64,000 bases of DNA from Pseudopithomyces maydicus (GCA_026873275.1 JANTUC010000013.1:1116001-1180000); one strand, 5' to 3'; positions 32,075-43,072 are shown, numbered from the stretch's first letter. The notes: generated by a model from the sequence alone, not told the origin. Numbers and translations: made by a program.

Positions 32075-33003
32075 ATATATATTTCCTTAACTATAGTAGT
32101 TAGGTTCTAATAAATAGTTTAATAGAAAGTTAAAGGTATAAAGATAGGTATATATTAAAGAAGTCTTTTTAAGCTTTTTATATTTTTTAGCTTTTATAGT
32201 ACTAAAATTTATTATTTATTTTACTATCCTAATATGCTCTCCGCGCCCTTATTAATTATATTTATTCTTTTTTATTTAGTGTATTATTCTATTCTTATTA
32301 TTATTAAATTTATTATATTTAATTTACCTTTAGTAGCTGGAGTCGGCATGACCTGTATAGGTTTTTTACGACGTTAATTAAACACTATATATAATTGACT
32401 GCAATACCGTGCAATAGCTGAGCTATGCCTAGATGCAGGAAGAACTGCTACTATGGGTACCGAGGTAGGTATGTACCTAGTCTTTTCACTATGTGGCTAC
32501 GTATTAACCTTGGAATATAATTGGTATTAGTATAGCTCAAATAACAGCCTTGTTTACGGCAAAGTCTTTTTTTGTTGTCAAGGGTCAGACTCTTTGCTCA
32601 CTCAGCGACCTTGGAACCTTTGAAAATCTCAGGTTTAGAATTGTAATTACAATTAGGCAATCGGAATATGTTATACTATTTGATCGGCTATTATACCCCG
32701 AGGAACTTAGAACGTTAATGGAGCTATCTTCTGTTCATAGGTAGATATTTGCGTAGTATGTGGATTTGAAGGGCTTACGCATCACCTAGTTCTGGATACC
32801 AATTCCATTCTGAAACAAAGAATAGATGATGTCAGTTACATATTCGATGGAATATCATGTCAGATTTTGAGGAAAGCGTTCACTGACCTTCGGGGGATTG
32901 CGTCATGGCGTCTCGGAATTTAGAGTTCCGTGTTCTAGTATCGCATGAGAATAGTCCTAGGAATACACTATTTTACGAATGGTTAATGGAGACAGAGAGA
33001 AAC
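32075..33003. other. AT-rich to mixed intergenic DNA right of the retrotransposon
   Basis: Continues the AT-rich DNA found left of the element up to about 32400, then becomes average in composition. An interrupted palindrome TAGGTA-TG-TACCTA lies at 32466-32479. No gene is supported. Confidence 0.5.
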
Positions 33004-35103
33004 TTACTTCGCTCCTTCTACACCGTATAAACACTCTGAAAGCACAGCGGAAGCTTCACTATGACTCATGACTGGTTGAGAGCGAATGACGGCTTGACGC
33101 GAACCAAACAACTCTGGATTGATGTCTGGTAGCGTAGTCGATATGAAATCCTCCAGGCTGAGTACTTCAAGCTCTTCCGGTCCTAAAGGAGTAGTGGGCG
33201 GGCTCTCCACCGAGATAGGGCGTTTAAGAGCACGCACGAATGCATGACGAATGCTACGTAGATCACCAGCTTCGGTTGTTGGGTCTGTGTCCTGCGATAC
33301 GACGACTGACCATCCACTAGGCTCAAGATCCCGAGCCCGCGGACAGCAATATGAATTGTCTGGGAAATCTAAAGGCAGGGCCAGACTCTCACATAGGATG
33401 GGGCTCACACGGGCAGTCGACACCGGGTCAGTGGCCAGAGATGCCGGGGCGCTAGAAAAGCCGAAGGTTGGGCTGGTATCCCTCCCAAACGGAAGGTCAT
33501 CTCTCAGTGTCAGCGTGTGTAGCCACACCAAAAATCCGGCGGCAAAGTGCTCAGGCTTGAGGAGTCCATCACCTAAGTAGATATAATCGTAGTAGGTGTC
33601 GACTCTGCTACCGAATATCCATTTTTGCCTGATAAAGATTTGCTGAACAGGAAAGGCATGGAGCGGTACCAGATTAGAGCTTGTTGGGAACCAAAACCTT
33701 TTGCGTAAAGCTGCAGAGTATGCACCTGCGAACATTACGTCGATGGATGACAAGAGCGTCGGTTGCGCTGCTAGCTCTCTGAAGATTTCAACGCTCAGTG
33801 CGTCGCTCTCGCGGGACGGACTCTGTAGCAAGTACACCTCTCGTAGACTTTGGCGAAACTGCGACAAAGAGCTAGCAAGCTGGGCTGGTGTGCCTCGAAC
33901 ACAGTCGACACAAAAGCTAAGGGACGTGGTAGTCCCGTCCTCCAGAGCTCCCGAGATGGCCCCAGGTGTGACATTCTTTAATTCCTCCAATCCAAGATGA
34001 CCGTCTTGGAGAAAAGCAAGTTGAAGAAGGCGGCCAGCTGCGCGGGTGTTGCCAATCTTTTCGGAATACTTTAATAGATTTTGCCTAAGCAACTGCACGA
34101 AACCGGGAAGACTACAGACTTCATTCAAGATGGAGACATCGAGGTCATCCATAAACCCAGTTTCTTGAATGATACTCCTGATAGCATAATCTTTTAAACC
34201 CCTTCGCGCCTCAGTGGTGATAGAGGTGCCCGTAACCGGTAAGTAGTAATCATCATACCCATTGGGCCATACCATGGACAAGGCTTCATCTTCCACCAAC
34301 TGTATTGGAGCAAGACAACTCATGTTACGATTGTACTGAGACACGGTATATTCGTTAAGGAGAGTCTCATACTCAAATTTTGCCATGTATTCAGCTGCAG
34401 ACATCGCTCTTCGCGGTCGCACCTTTTCGATTACTCTCAAAGGACCTTCTTCGCCCTGGAACGATGCCCCCTGGAAGGGGATGAAATCGGCTTCTCGCGA
34501 AGGAACGAACTTGGCCATACCGACCCTGAAGCCAACGATGCCGTACCGCACCGCAGGTCTGTCAGCACTTCTCAAACCGAGTTCCGTGATATCGAAGACC
34601 ACCATTCCCCACTCAATATCGGTGTCGCCGCGCCATACGGTCGCCAATGGTTCTGGCCGAGTCGGTGCATTGGCGCCCCATACCGGGTCAAAACCGATGC
34701 CCTGGAGGACTGCGGCGGTTATGAATGGGAACGGTGGAATTCTCTCACGATCCCATTGCCGAAAGCGCTGAGGCTCGTAAGGCCTCTTCCGATTGAGCTC
34801 TGGCAGCTCCACCGGCTCGGCACCATCCGCATCAGCGGTGAAGTAGCTAGGGGCAAGCGCCATCTCACTGCGGATGGCCGTGTGGTTGACTGGATCGGAT
34901 AGAATGGTTAAAATGCGTTGACAACAAGCAACCAACCGGGGCCCGTGAAGCGATTCTTCTTCGGATATGCCACCAGTGCTAGATATGGCGGCCAAAGGGC
35001 GGTGGCGGCCATCAACCTTGGTGAGTATAAAGAAGATCCACGAGTTGGGACCAGATCCCCTGCTCAGAGTCCTCCAATAGGGGATGAATTCTGTATCCGC
35101 CAT
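33004..35103 (-). CDS. unrecognised 699-residue protein
   Basis: A single long intronless frame; the first ATG is at 35103 (MADTEF). I do not recognise the family. It looks like a soluble globular protein with no signal peptide, membrane segment or obvious repeat. Segments include FDPVWGANAPTRP, DIEWGMVVFDITELG, YRIGFRVG-like beta-rich stretches in the first half, a Leu-rich helical middle (LLRQNLLKYSEKIGNTRAAGR) and WIFGSRVDTYYDYIYLGDG in the second half. It stands alone between the retrotransposon and the FTA1 gene, in a gene-poor stretch. An intact 2.1-kb frame here implies selection. Lineage-restricted accessory gene is my inference. Confidence 0.7.
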   Translation of the reverse strand: MADTEFIPYWRTLSRGSGPNSWIFFILTKVDGRHRPLAAISSTGGISEEESLHGPRLVACCQRILTILSDPVNHTAIRSEMALAPSYFTADADGAEPVELPELNRKRPYEPQRFRQWDRERIPPFPFITAAVLQGIGFDPVWGANAPTRPEPLATVWRGDTDIEWGMVVFDITELGLRSADRPAVRYGIVGFRVGMAKFVPSREADFIPFQGASFQGEEGPLRVIEKVRPRRAMSAAEYMAKFEYETLLNEYTVSQYNRNMSCLAPIQLVEDEALSMVWPNGYDDYYLPVTGTSITTEARRGLKDYAIRSIIQETGFMDDLDVSILNEVCSLPGFVQLLRQNLLKYSEKIGNTRAAGRLLQLAFLQDGHLGLEELKNVTPGAISGALEDGTTTSLSFCVDCVRGTPAQLASSLSQFRQSLREVYLLQSPSRESDALSVEIFRELAAQPTLLSSIDVMFAGAYSAALRKRFWFPTSSNLVPLHAFPVQQIFIRQKWIFGSRVDTYYDYIYLGDGLLKPEHFAAGFLVWLHTLTLRDDLPFGRDTSPTFGFSSAPASLATDPVSTARVSPILCESLALPLDFPDNSYCCPRARDLEPSGWSVVVSQDTDPTTEAGDLRSIRHAFVRALKRPISVESPPTTPLGPEELEVLSLEDFISTTLPDINPELFGSRQAVIRSQPVMSHSEASAVLSECLYGVEGAK

Positions 35104-35716
35104 GAGCAAACCTCCAGTGACTCCTTGTACGATAATCAGGCTATAATGTGAAATACAGTGTTGTTCTATACCAGTCTTCGTCCCTTGTCCCTAACTCTTT
35201 CTCAACAAGATTAAGGTTATGAGCCGGTATAAAACGATACGATTACACATGCAACTCGATATGTGTAGTACCCCTCTTTATCCTATTATGTAAGTCAACA
35301 GGTAAACCAACAACCTATTGTAATTTATCCGGTCACACTAGTCCTCCAGCCACTCTTTGATATGTGATATTTGACATTACCTGCCGTATTTCTTTCTGTG
35401 AACGAGAGCTTTATTTGGCATGAAACTAACAGACTAATGCGTCAGGTCACCGACACGAGTATAGAAATAAAAAACGAATTGGTAGCAATCGCGAGTGAGT
35501 TTACCTACCTAAGTAGGGATATGGTCACGTGTTTGAATATTTGGAGATGGGGCTGGCTGGAGCCATCGTGAGAGAGTTAACGGAGATATGAGCATGTGTT
35601 AGACTTTTTTTATTCATTAAACTGAAAATTACTATAGGGTAAACGGGGTATCTAACAACCTGCAAGAAAAGCACGATGCATAAAGAAGCGTTGCCAGCAC
35701 TCGGGTTAGACTTGGC
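35104..35716. other. intergenic
   Basis: No gene seen. An imperfect TACCTAAGTA palindrome lies at 35506-35515. Short frames lack coding character. Confidence 0.45.
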
Positions 35717-36889
35717 TTATGAGCCTGCGAGCTCATCGCGGGCAGGCTCGCTTTCTCCGTTCCCCTCCGCTCGCGGTCTCGAGCGTTTCGTGGTACGAGT
35801 GCTAGGATTCGCATTGCTGCCTGCTCGTTTGCGCGCATCAGCCTTCGTGCTTGCCACGGAGGAAGGCGTGGAGGATCTCGTGTCTGGGGAAAAGTCGCTG
35901 GGCAAGTAGTTGGCAGTACCGGTGGCCTCAGCGACGAGAGAAGCATAGAACTCTCGCACGGCGAGTTCGGGGGCGCTTGCCTCGGGGGTATCGCTGGATG
36001 CGATGGAGGCGTCGGATATGTCAGGGGCCGAGAGTTTGAGGCGGTCGGTACCCAGCACGAAGCTGGCACAGGATATGCGCGAGACGTGGACGTTGGGATG
36101 GGAAATGTCCAAGGCGAAGTGTTTCTTCATGTAAGCAGCCAGGGCGGATGTGAAGGGCGTGTCTCGGGCGTTTCCCAGCAGGCTGGCTCGCCGCAGGAAG
36201 ACGGGAAGGTCGCGGGCGGCTATGGTCACGTCCAAGTGGCGTAGGAGGGCGGTGGCATTGGGGAAGGAGAGTTGGAGGTGCAGCTGCCTGATGACGTCCT
36301 GTACGGAGTGGGTGGCGCCCGGGTGGGAGAGATGGCGCAAATACGTCTCGAGAGAGGAGGTGACGAAGGAGGAAGACAGACGCAGGGGCGCGACGTGGGC
36401 GTCGAAGGCAGTGGCCAGGTAGTCGAGGAAGACGCGGCGCACGGTGGAGGGCATCCGGACCAGCAGCAGGGGCAGGGCGGTGGGAGGGTGCGGGGCTTCG
36501 CTGGCGGAGGCGGCGGCGGAGAGCTGGGGGTCGCGCAGCAGCAGGGCGCTGCAGGACTGGGTCTCGAAGTCGAGGGCGACGTGGATGCCGCGGGCGAGGT
36601 GCGGCTGGAGGGCAGCGGTCGCGGGCTCGCGGTAGCTGTCGATCCAGGCGTCCTCGTCGCCCAGCAGGCGCCAGGTGCACTGCTGCAGCGGGCCCAGATG
36701 GCCGTCGTCTCTTTGGGGCGCGTCGACGTCTACGCCGCGCACGCGGTCGCCCTGCAGCTGCTCGCGCAGGCGGCGGGCGTGGGCATCGAGGGCGGCGGGG
36801 TGGAGCAGCGCTGTGTGCGCGTGGTGCAGCGGCGACAGGCGGTACAGCAGGTAGCTGCGCTGGTAGAGCGGGTACGGGGGGACGTCCAT
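35717..36889 (-). CDS. FTA1: kinetochore Sim4-complex subunit FTA1 (CENP-L) homolog
   Basis: Intronless, 390 residues from the ATG at 36889 (MDVPPYPLYQRSYLLYRLSPLHH). The N-terminal LYQRSYLLYRLSPL...HARRLREQLQGD and TWRLLGDEDAW, and the central LPLLLVRMPSTVRRVFLDYLATAFDAHV, match my recollection of the fungal Fta1/CENP-L-like family (inner kinetochore CCAN). The C-terminal 60 residues are basic and Ser/Arg-rich with a KRSRPR signal-like stretch. Coding DNA is very GC-rich. No catalytic motifs are expected. The identification is from family memory, not from a unique motif, so confidence is moderate. Divergent from SSE1. Confidence 0.62.
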   Translation of the reverse strand: MDVPPYPLYQRSYLLYRLSPLHHAHTALLHPAALDAHARRLREQLQGDRVRGVDVDAPQRDDGHLGPLQQCTWRLLGDEDAWIDSYREPATAALQPHLARGIHVALDFETQSCSALLLRDPQLSAAASASEAPHPPTALPLLLVRMPSTVRRVFLDYLATAFDAHVAPLRLSSSFVTSSLETYLRHLSHPGATHSVQDVIRQLHLQLSFPNATALLRHLDVTIAARDLPVFLRRASLLGNARDTPFTSALAAYMKKHFALDISHPNVHVSRISCASFVLGTDRLKLSAPDISDASIASSDTPEASAPELAVREFYASLVAEATGTANYLPSDFSPDTRSSTPSSVASTKADARKRAGSNANPSTRTTKRSRPRAEGNGESEPARDELAGS

Positions 36890-37264
36890 GGTGCCATGGG
36901 CTGCCAGCCCGGGAGGAGGCACGGCAGCGTCGGTCTAGGGCAGCGGGCAGAGCGTCGGCGCGCGGTGGGGGCCCATGACGCTGCTGGTGTTTGTGTGCTC
37001 TGCTAGCGGGCCCTAGCGCTTGGCACCCCGCTAGAGAAACAGTTTGCTGGCGCATAGAATTTAGAATACTCGAGAAGCTTCTGCGCCCTCCAGCCCGGAT
37101 TCCACTCTCCCCTGCGTCACGTTCAAATTTCTGAGAGAAGAGCTTGCCTTCCTCCTCCACGACACACCACATCCACCTTGATACCCCCCTCCCCCCGCCC
37201 GCTCTCGTTTCGAACCCCAAACGCCGTCTGCTCGTACCCCGCCTCACATCGAAACTACCCAAAC
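36890..37264. promoter_or_regulatory. divergent promoter FTA1 / SSE1 with candidate heat-shock element
   Basis: A 375-bp shared upstream region. CTCGAGAAGCTTC around 37070-37081 contains the inverted pair GAA-GC-TTC and a preceding imperfect CTC unit, so it resembles a 2.5-unit HSE. That would suit an Hsp110 gene. Confidence 0.4.
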
Positions 37265-39773
37265 ATGTCTGTCGTGGGCGTTGACCTGGGAGCCCTGAAC
37301 ACCGTTATCGCCGTTGCGCGGAATCGCGGTGTCGATGTCGTACGTCTGCTTCCCCCGCCCACCCAACCTGCCGTCGCTGACTGTTACTAGATCACAAATG
37401 AAGTCTCCAATCGCGCCACCCCGTACGTGCCCTCCCCCACGCGCCAGAAAACTCAGTCCTTCGTGCTCACACTTTTTGCAGGTCGCTGGTAGGCTTCGGC
37501 CCCAAGAGCAGATACATCGGAGAGGCCGCAAAGAACCAGGAGGTCTCCAACCTCAAGAACACCGTCTCCTCCTTCACACGTCTGGCCGGCCGCTCCCTCA
37601 ACGACCCCGATGTCGAGGTTGAGAAGGACTTCGTGTCCGCGCCCCTCGTCGACATCAACGGCCAGGTCGGCGCCGAGGTCACATACCTGGGCAAGAAGGA
37701 GAAATTCACCGCCACCCAGATCACCGCCATGTACCTCACCAAGATCAAGCAGACCGCCTCCGCCGAGCTCAAGCTGCCCGTCGCCGACGTGGTCATCAGC
37801 GTTCCTGTCTGGTACACCGATGCCCAGCGGAGAGCCCTTCTCGACGCCGCCGAGATTGCCGGCCTCAAGACCTTGCGCCTGATCAACGACACAACCGCCT
37901 CTGCCCTCGGCTGGGGTATCACAAAGACCGACCTTCCCCTCCTGAAGAGAAGCCCAAGCGCGTGGCGTTCATCGACATCGGACACAGCAACTATACCGCC
38001 TCCATCGTCGAGTTCAAGAAGGGTGAACTCACCGTCAAGGCCACCGCTTGGGACCGCCACTTTGGTGGCCGTTACATCGACCAAGCCCTCATTGCGCACT
38101 TCGCCAAGGAGTTCAAGGAGAAGTACAAGATTGACATCTTCGAGAACGCAAAGGCCAAGTTCCGTGTCCAGGCTGGCGTGGAGAAGCTGAAGAAGATCCT
38201 CTCTGCCAACTCCGCCGCTCCTCTGAACATCGAGTCCGTCATGAACGATGTCGATGTGCGCGGCATGCTCAAGCGCGAGGAGCTCGAGGAGCTCATCGCA
38301 CCCTTGCTGGAGCGCGCCACTGCGCCCATCGAGGAGGCCCTTGCCCAGGCCAAGCTCAAGCCCGAGGATATCGACGCCATCGAGATGATCGGTGGATGCA
38401 CCCGTGTCCCCGCCTTGAAGACCCGTATCCAGGATTTCTTCGGCAAGCCGCTGTCCTTCACACTCAACCAGGACGAGGCTGTTGCCCGTGGTTGTGCCTT
38501 TAGCTGCGCTATCCTCTCCCCTGTCTTCCGCGTCCGCGACTTCTCAGTCCACGACATTGTCAGCTATCCTATCGAATTCACCTGGGAAAAGTCCGAGGAC
38601 ATTCCCGATGAGGACACAAGCCTGACTGTCTTTAACAAGGGCAACGTCATGCCTTCTACCAAGATCCTCACATTCTACCGCAAGAACCCCTTCGATCTTG
38701 AGGCTAAATACGCAAAGCCCGAGCAGCTTCCAGGAAAGACAAACCCTTGGATCGGCCGTTTCTCGGTCAAGGGCGTACAAGAAGACCCCAAGGGCGACTT
38801 TATGATCTGCAAGCTAAAGGCCCGTCTTAACGTGCACGGCGTCCTCAACGTCGAATCAGGATACTACGTGGAGGAGGTTGAGGTTGAAGAACCCATCCCC
38901 GAGGAGAAGAAGGAAGGCGATGTATGTATTCCCGGTTCTTCGCCTTTTCACTCTGTGCCACCCAATGATTTTGTCGATCCGAGTCACCAGCAGCAGCAAC
39001 ATGACGGTTCTTTGCAAGAACAGGAGCGCGCTGCGAAACGACACAAATCAAACGCCAACCTTGCAGCGCACGCTTGTGATGCCTCGCGTGTTGAAGGAAC
39101 GCTAACAAATCATGAACAGGACATGGACGTTGACTCCAAGGAGCCCAAGGAGCCACCGAAGATGCGCAAGGTCAAGAAGCAGCAGCGCAAGGGTGATCTG
39201 CCTTTGTCAGCAGGTACCGCAGCCCTTGATCAGGCTAACAAGGATGTTGCGATGGAGAAGGAGAACCAGATGATCATGGAGGACAAGCTCGTGGCTGACA
39301 CCGAGCACCAGAAGAACGATCTTGAATCGTTCATCTACGAGCTCAAGGACAAGATCCTCGACGTCTACGCAGAGTTTGCCAGCGACGACGAGAAGGCCAG
39401 GTTGAACGAGAAGCTCAACACAGCCGAGGTAAGATGCAAAAGCCCCTTAACCATTACCAAGCTAACATCTTCCCAGGACTGGCTCTACGACGAGGGTGAA
39501 GATGCTACAAAGGCACAGTACGTCTCCAAGACCGAGGAGATTCGCTCGATTGCCGGCCCCATCATCCAGCGGTACAACGACAAGGTCCAAGAGGAACAGG
39601 CCGCCGCACGCAAGAAGCATGAGGAGGCCGCCGCTGCCAAGCAAGCTGACATCGAGCGCAAGAAGCGCGAGGAGGAGTCCAAGAAGCAGGCAGAAGCACC
39701 TGAGCAGAAGGACGCCGAGATGACAGATGCGGAGACGACAAAGCCCGACGAGGTTGAGGAGCCGTCATCGTAG
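37265..39773 (+). CDS. SSE1: Hsp110-family chaperone / nucleotide exchange factor SSE1 (frame broken)
   Basis: Exons 37265-37339, 37391-37422, 37482-38921, 39120-39428 and 39477-39773; the internal introns at 38922-39119 and 39429-39476 are multiples of three. Begins MSVVGVDLGALNTVIAVARNRGVD, the Sse1/Hsp88 form of the Hsp70 ATPase. RLINDTTASALGWGI and AFIDIGHSNYTASIVEFKKG follow. After the ATPase and beta-sandwich domains come an acidic/Lys linker and a helical C-terminus, as in Hsp110. Around 37936-37943 the frame changes: one additional C in the CCCC run restores DLPPPEEKPKRVAFIDIG. Sse1 releases ADP from cytosolic Hsp70. Everything else is intact, so I treat the break as an error or one-base deletion. 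Confidence 0.9.
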
Positions 39774-40194
39774 AGCCGGTGTTGTGCTTGGATGCGTGCA
39801 AATCTGAGCGATAGAGGCATGGCGAACTGTTTGGGGTAAAAGCATTGTTTGGGAGTGATGGGACGGATACTTTGTGAACGAATGATGGGTCTAATGAACC
39901 TCCTTTTTTCAATGTGAGCCATGACGGTGCGACGGAGTTGTTTATTATAGAAGTCCATAGAGAGGAACGAGAATGATTCCAGAACGACTACTATTATTTT
40001 TTGTATCGGAATTGCTGCGATTACATTCACCATTGGCGAAAGCTTGACAATCTAGCACTCACTCACTCATCGAGACGATTCGCATGATTGAAGTCTAGTC
40101 TGGGCCTATCACAACAAATACTGCGTGTCCAGTGCTCGCACGATGGAAAAAAGAATATGATACAGTAGACTAACCTTGCCATCGTCATGTTTCC
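39774..40194. other. intergenic between convergent genes
   Basis: 3' flanks of SSE1 (+) and the Arg-rich gene (-). Nothing else seen. Confidence 0.4.
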
Positions 40195-40885
40195 TCAAGA
40201 CGACACCCCCTTGGCAAGAATATTCCCAATCTGCTTACTGATATACTTTGTGCCTTCCGCCTTGATAGCCGGCACCGCATACTCATTGAAGAATCGCTTC
40301 CCCTCCTTCTGCCACTTGCTCTCCTGTCTCTCCACGCGAGGTCGTGTTGATCTCCGGTGCTCAGCGTGGTCCCTGTGAACATCATGCTCCCGGCGTACAT
40401 CCCGACGTGCATCCCCACGTGGGTGGCGTCGATCATGCCGATCGTCAGAGAAGTAGTCGTCTTCTCTGTGGCGGCGGCGGCGGGGGGCTCACGGTGACTT
40501 CTCTCGGGCGATTTGCGTTGGTGGTTGCGAGGAGAACGCCGGAGAGGTTCGCGACGGGATGGCGGGCTGGCTGAGGAGGTGGATGAAGGAGGTGGTGGAT
40601 GTGGTGCACGGTCAGTGTGTGCGCGTCGGGTTCGACGCTCTGCTCGATCGTGAGTTTAGAATCTACGTGGACTCGGGATATTTTCTTCGCGTACCGTATC
40701 TGTCTGAAGGATCGTTATACCGAGGATATCGTGATCGGCCGGTCGGTGGAGGCGGTACTTCGGGCTGCGGAGGGTAATGCCTTCCTCCAAAGTCATCCAT
40801 ATCTGCATTTCATTAGTAGAAGATTTGTGTTTCGATCGTCTAGTCTATACTTACAATATGGTGGTGCTGCGTGTTGCGAACTCAT
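40195..40885 (-). CDS. Arg-rich conserved fungal protein (frame broken)
   Basis: Not visible as one long frame. Exons 40885-40855 (MSSQHAAPPY), 40802-40695 (MDDFGGRHYPPQPEVPPPP) and 40639-40195. Introns have GTAAGT...CTAATG...TGCAG and GTACGC...CTAAAC...AGCAG signals. The product, about 194 residues, is Pro-rich, then Arg/His/Asp-rich (RRRRHREDDYFSDD). It ends in a conserved-looking domain, KWQKEGKRFFNEYAVPAIKAEGTKYIS, which resembles tails of several uncharacterised fungal proteins. The six-G run at 40482-40487 is one base short for a continuous frame; exon lengths sum to a codon multiple only with the extra base. Function unknown. Confidence 0.68.
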
Positions 40886-41642
40886 GCTTTGTATACTCAG
40901 GGTGTAGTTTCGTTTGGTCTGGTCTATTCAAATCATAGAGTATTCCTGCGTATTTAACTAGCTTTATGATAGAATACATTACTCCCTAAACTCCACGGCC
41001 CGTCCCATATAGCCCCTGTAATTCTTCTCTCCCACTGGCTCACCCCGCGTGTCGTCATCACTGTCCTGAGTTCTCTCAAAGCCGACGACATGACCACTTA
41101 CAAATTAGTCGCGGTATTTGCACTCCAATTACATCTGCAGTCATTTTACGCGATGCATGCGTGTGGGGTGTGCAGTCTTTACGTGTGCGTTGGCGTGTTG
41201 CGTGTGGTGCGCTGATCATGTAGGTTGTGATCATCGTGCAGCCTCGCACGCGATAGGAGCGTGCATTACCGTTACTTGCATGTAATACCCCAAGCCTGCT
41301 AGATAGTCTAATAGGTTAGAAGATGTAGTTGCTTATTTCAGAAAGGGACTTCTATGCCAGAACAAGTCTGATCGATGCGTTTATTGCTTTAATGGGCGTG
41401 GAAAAGACGTAGATCTACACCTCACGCCAGGTACAAAGTAGGTCCTGGGTCAACGCACTAGCTGAATACAGAGAAACCTTGACGTGTATTAGCTGATTTG
41501 AGGTTCCTCTGGATTTATCTCATTTGTTAGGGATTGGACAAGAAGTGAGGCACGCATGTTAAACAAATGGTTGGATGTTAATTTATTTTCGTGGCTTTGT
41601 GCTATACTAAAGGTATGTAATCTCAAATATCAGATCACAATA
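40886..41642. other. intergenic
   Basis: No supported gene; short frames lack domains. Confidence 0.4.
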
Positions 41643-43072
41643 TCAATTTGGTCGCATCTGCACCTGCAACCACCTCTTAATCACGTCCCGCCGCTCTTCT
41701 TCTTTGGCTTGCATAAGTTCAGCTTCTCCGAGTGTCAAAACCACGTTTCTGGCCGATACGTTTCCGCTGGAAGATGACCTTTGAAGTTCTTTATAGATAC
41801 CATAAGATGAATAACCAATGATACCACATCCAGCTAAGCGCCGTTAGTGACAGATACATCTTGCGGTAAAGGAATATTACCTTCGCCCATGTTGCACATC
41901 ATGTTGCCCAGACCTTTGCAAAAACCTTTACCTGCCCCTGCAACACCTTCTTTCTGCGCTCCCTTGATCGGCATGACAAAGAAGTCTTTGATGCCATCGT
42001 AAATACCGTATCCAAGTGCCTAACAATATCATCAGTCCTGTGTCTATTCAGCATACATGGGACTTCACATACCTTCCCCGACACTGCGAACCCCGACTTC
42101 ATGTCAACAATCTCTTCGTGCTCCCTCAACCGCTCGCCATACAAACCCGGCATGTTGTGAAACCCCCTCGTCAAACTATGCGTGTACGTCATGGGAGTCT
42201 TAAGGCCAGTCTCCACAATCTTGCGCACCCCCTTGTACGTACCGCTGCAGTAGTGAACCAGAGCCTTGGGGCCCACCATCAGCGTGTCGTTCTTCGACCT
42301 CGCGCCATCCCCGTGACAAATAAGGTCCTGGGATTGTCTAGCAAGCTCTTCCCGCCGTAGTGACGAGGACCGCGCCGGCCCGATCTGACGGGCGACTTCG
42401 AGGGGTCCTCCTGCGGCGCCGATGAGGATGTCGCCGACGACGTCGTACGTGCTTACGATGATGGCGGATAGAGGATCCGTGGGGTTTAGTAGCGAGGAAG
42501 GTGATGTTGGGCGTTCCAGGAGGGACTGGGCTAGCACGAGGTCTTTGTTGCTGAGAATACCTTCACGCACGAGGACCGCTGCGGCGAGCGGGCAGAGTGC
42601 CATGCCTTTTTCTTCTTCACTGTCCATGTAGCTGGTCGGTCAGACAAGACGCTGCATCTCGTGGCATTATCGGCATAATTTGCCCAGTCTACTGGCTTGC
42701 GTGCAGGCATAGCTCTAGATGGAGTGGGTTCTTCGCTTCTTGTACTTGCGGTCTCTGACGTGTATAATGGAGAGACTTCGTCAGCAGGGTGGCTAGGCAG
42801 ACCTTCTCCCAGGAGAGGGGTCTTTTCTGGGACGAACGCTTCTGCATCGAGTCTCTCTTCGCCTGCACTCGACTCGATCGTGTAGGCAGGGGGTGCGTAA
42901 AGATCTGCGTTGCTGCTCTGTACTTCGTCTCGAGAAGACGAAGGACGAATGACGTCTACTACTTTTTGTTAGCTTCCTCGCTATGTCTCCGCTTCGATTA
43001 GGATTGTGCTCTTGCTCACTTACCTTGAGCATCTCGGTCCTGTCGACCTACGGCCTGTTCTGATATACTCAT
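41643..43072 (-). CDS. protein resembling the C-terminal extension of fungal sterol-type glycosyltransferases
   Basis: Exons: 43072-43024, 42958 to about 42650, about 42640-42073, 42019-41881 and 41833-41643. Most splice sites are canonical. Motifs: MALCPLAAAVLVREG, DPLSAIIVSTYDVVGDILIGAAGGP, TYTHSLTRGFHNMPGLYGE, GYGIYDGIKDFFVMPIKGAQKEGV and GYSSYGIYKELQ. This block usually follows the GT28/GT1 catalytic domain in fungal UDP-glucose sterol glucosyltransferase-like proteins. Here it stands without that domain, preceded by an acidic Ser/Thr-rich N-terminus. The junction near 42640-42650 is unresolved: the two frames differ by one base and no strong donor fits, so either an undetected intron or another lost base is present. 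No catalytic activity is implied. Confidence 0.6.

Noticed and set aside
36021..37262. A 413-codon minus-strand frame
   Set aside because: Out-of-frame reading of the GC-rich FTA1-like gene; Arg/Pro/Ala-rich with no domain.
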